A stretch of 31,214 nucleotides of DNA from a virus: the IMG/VR virus record IMGVR_UViG_3300021964_000303, positions 1 through 31,214 of that record; one strand, 5' to 3'. Within the stretch, counting starts at the first letter, position 1. Each line of letters opens with the position of its first letter. Below the pieces are notes generated by a model that saw only the letters and a list, made by a program, of their open reading frames with translations, did no database searches and had not been told where the DNA came from. The translations under genes were made by a program, and so were the position numbers. Shown piece by piece: positions 30,304 through 31,214 of this stretch.

Positions 30304-30513
30304 TTATAGTTCACTTAGGAAACCAGCGTATTGCTGGGCGATCTCTCCATATCGCTTGAGGATCACATCTTCCCCACTAGCTCTCCCTACAGCATTCATT
30401 GAGAGTTGTATGTATACTGCCATTTCCTTTTTGGCTGCATTCAAGGAATCGCCAGCATATACACTACCAACATTACTGACGTATACGTGGTATTTATGGA
30501 TTAATTTATTCAT
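30304..30513 (-). CDS. First gene of the early operon, small hypothetical protein
   Basis: 69 aa, beta-alpha: a strand YHVYVSNVGSVYAGDSL (8-24), then Ala-rich helices. It is the first gene transcribed leftward from the right-end region. Its leader (ACTCTAAAAATCCTATG) is a shorter version of the 33-bp leader repeat. Not recognised. First genes of phage early operons often target host functions, which is only a positional idea. Confidence 0.68.
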   Translation of the reverse strand: MNKLIHKYHVYVSNVGSVYAGDSLNAAKKEMAVYIQLSMNAVGRASGEDVILKRYGEIAQQYAGFLSEL

Positions 30514-31214
30514 AGGATTTTTAGAGTTTGTCCGTCTGGTTTATTCCAGCGAACACAAACACAAAACCACAAAACCTAGTGTAGCGTCAAGAAAAACTGT
30601 AAACTATTTTTCTACCCTTTAGGGTACACTCTCACATTTCCACCTCAAAACAATCAATGAATAAAAATGCAATCAAAGTACTATCACTCCTAAGCACAAC
30701 TCTCACACCGCTCCAACGCATACGTGTAACTTATATACTTGACACACCATTTTCTGACTCCCACATTTACCCCCTATTGATTGTTTCTTACCCCCAATTG
30801 GCTACTCTCTCACCCGTAGCCGGAATAGGCCAAAGCAACTATTCCCAAAAGGATAAAGCTAGTCACCTAGTATGCAGCTCTAGCAGATAGCCAAGCAAAC
30901 TACAGGCCATACGTTACAACATGTGGGCCATATGATAGGCCTAACCAAGTCCGGCATTACCTTCCCTCGATCCACTCTTCCTACTGACTGAGCACCTGGA
31001 CCCGTAAGCTAATAACCGCAGGCGATCCATCAGGTTACACGCATCACCGACACACCTGCACGATCCACAACTTACACGCCTAGCATCGGCACGCAGGCAA
31101 CTTAATAAACGCACGCCAATAAGTTACGCATCACGCACGCTCTCTAGTTAGGCATGGGGGGGGGCGGTACGGGTTCGCTCGCCTGATTTTACTATTAGCC
31201 TGACTACCCCCTCG
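30514..31214. other. Long noncoding right end with C/G skew and short repeats
   Basis: About 700 bases with no convincing gene. A 77-codon frame at 30657-30890 has no ribosome site and looks random. The left part is C-rich and G-poor on the + strand (20 C and 5 G in 30661-30720). TTACACGC occurs at 31035-31042 and 31072-31079, and TTACGCATCACGC at 31124-31136. A run of nine G lies at 31156-31164. It may hold early promoters, a packaging or terminal sequence, or an origin; none can be shown. Confidence 0.5.
30613..30626. promoter_or_regulatory. Palindrome upstream of the early operon, possible operator
   Basis: TACCCTTTAGGGTA is a palindrome with 6-bp arms and a 2-base centre. It lies 100 bases before the first early gene. 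The sequence between (30514-30612) includes TTGACG on the minus strand at 30588-30583, -35-like but without a good -10. No T-run suggests a terminator. Confidence 0.3.

Noticed and set aside
30261-30314. GTG-initiated longer form of the GP88-like protein
   Set aside because: It overlaps the previous gene by 11 bases with no ribosome site, while the ATG at 30260 has the leader seen before other early genes.
30738-30767. TTGACA-like site on the + strand in the right end
   Set aside because: The -10 is poor (CACATT) and no rightward gene follows.
30657-30890. 77-codon rightward frame in the right-end region
   Set aside because: No ribosome site, the product has no protein-like domain, and it lies in C-rich sequence that gives open frames by chance.
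1-31214. CRISPR arrays, tRNA or rRNA genes, insertion sequences and integrase
   Set aside because: No regularly spaced repeats, tRNA-like folds with a T-arm sequence, transposase or recombinase motifs were seen on reading through.

Overview
The window looks like about 31 kb of a tailed double-stranded DNA phage, probably podovirus-like. The evidence is a portal, a scaffold, a DUF5309/SU10-type major capsid protein, a head-tail adaptor, a P22 gp10/T7 gp12-like tail nozzle, and three consecutive internal virion (ejection) proteins, with no tape measure, sheath or contractile-tail genes. I see no integrase, repressor, tRNA, CRISPR array, insertion sequence or rRNA. The host cannot be named from this sequence. 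Many genes match types common in aquatic metagenomic phages, but that is an impression, not a search result.

Layout: bases 3-21524 carry a rightward (+) virion-and-lysis module. Its order is the end of an upstream gene, portal, small protein, terminator, operator/promoter-like block, scaffold, capsid, two tandem paralogous small structural proteins split by a strong terminator, adaptor, accessory virion proteins with a LamG-like lectin, a lysis-like cluster (membrane/coiled-coil protein, DUF1353, lipoprotein, 32-aa membrane peptide), tail nozzle, fibre/decoration-like proteins, a short cassette bounded by direct repeats, and internal virion proteins. Bases 21521-30513 carry a leftward (-) early module, transcribed from the right end toward the middle. 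It encodes small unknown proteins, a GP88-like cysteine-cluster protein, an NrdR-like zinc ribbon, an ERF annealing recombinase, a DUF3127 SSB-like protein with an SSB-type acidic tail, a DEDDy exonuclease, a DUF6291-type replication initiator, a DnaB helicase, and a dATP/dGTP diphosphohydrolase-like protein. The two modules meet head-on with overlapping stop codons. The last ~700 bases (30514-31214) have no convincing gene and are strongly C-rich and G-poor on the + strand at their left part.

Function: the early genes suggest initiator plus DnaB helicase replication that borrows a host polymerase, since none is encoded here, with an ERF/SSB/exonuclease recombination set beside it. The most interesting noncoding object is the 170-nt gap upstream of the initiator gene. 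It holds a TTGACA promoter-like site and two hairpins whose loops are complementary over 7-8 nt, which could be a kissing-loop RNA regulator or part of the origin. Other unusual features are a 33-bp repeated leader that spans start codons and lacks a Shine-Dalgarno site, two genes that start directly behind a terminator-like hairpin and T-run, and several very short genes packed with 1-8 nt overlaps that ordinary gene calling would miss.
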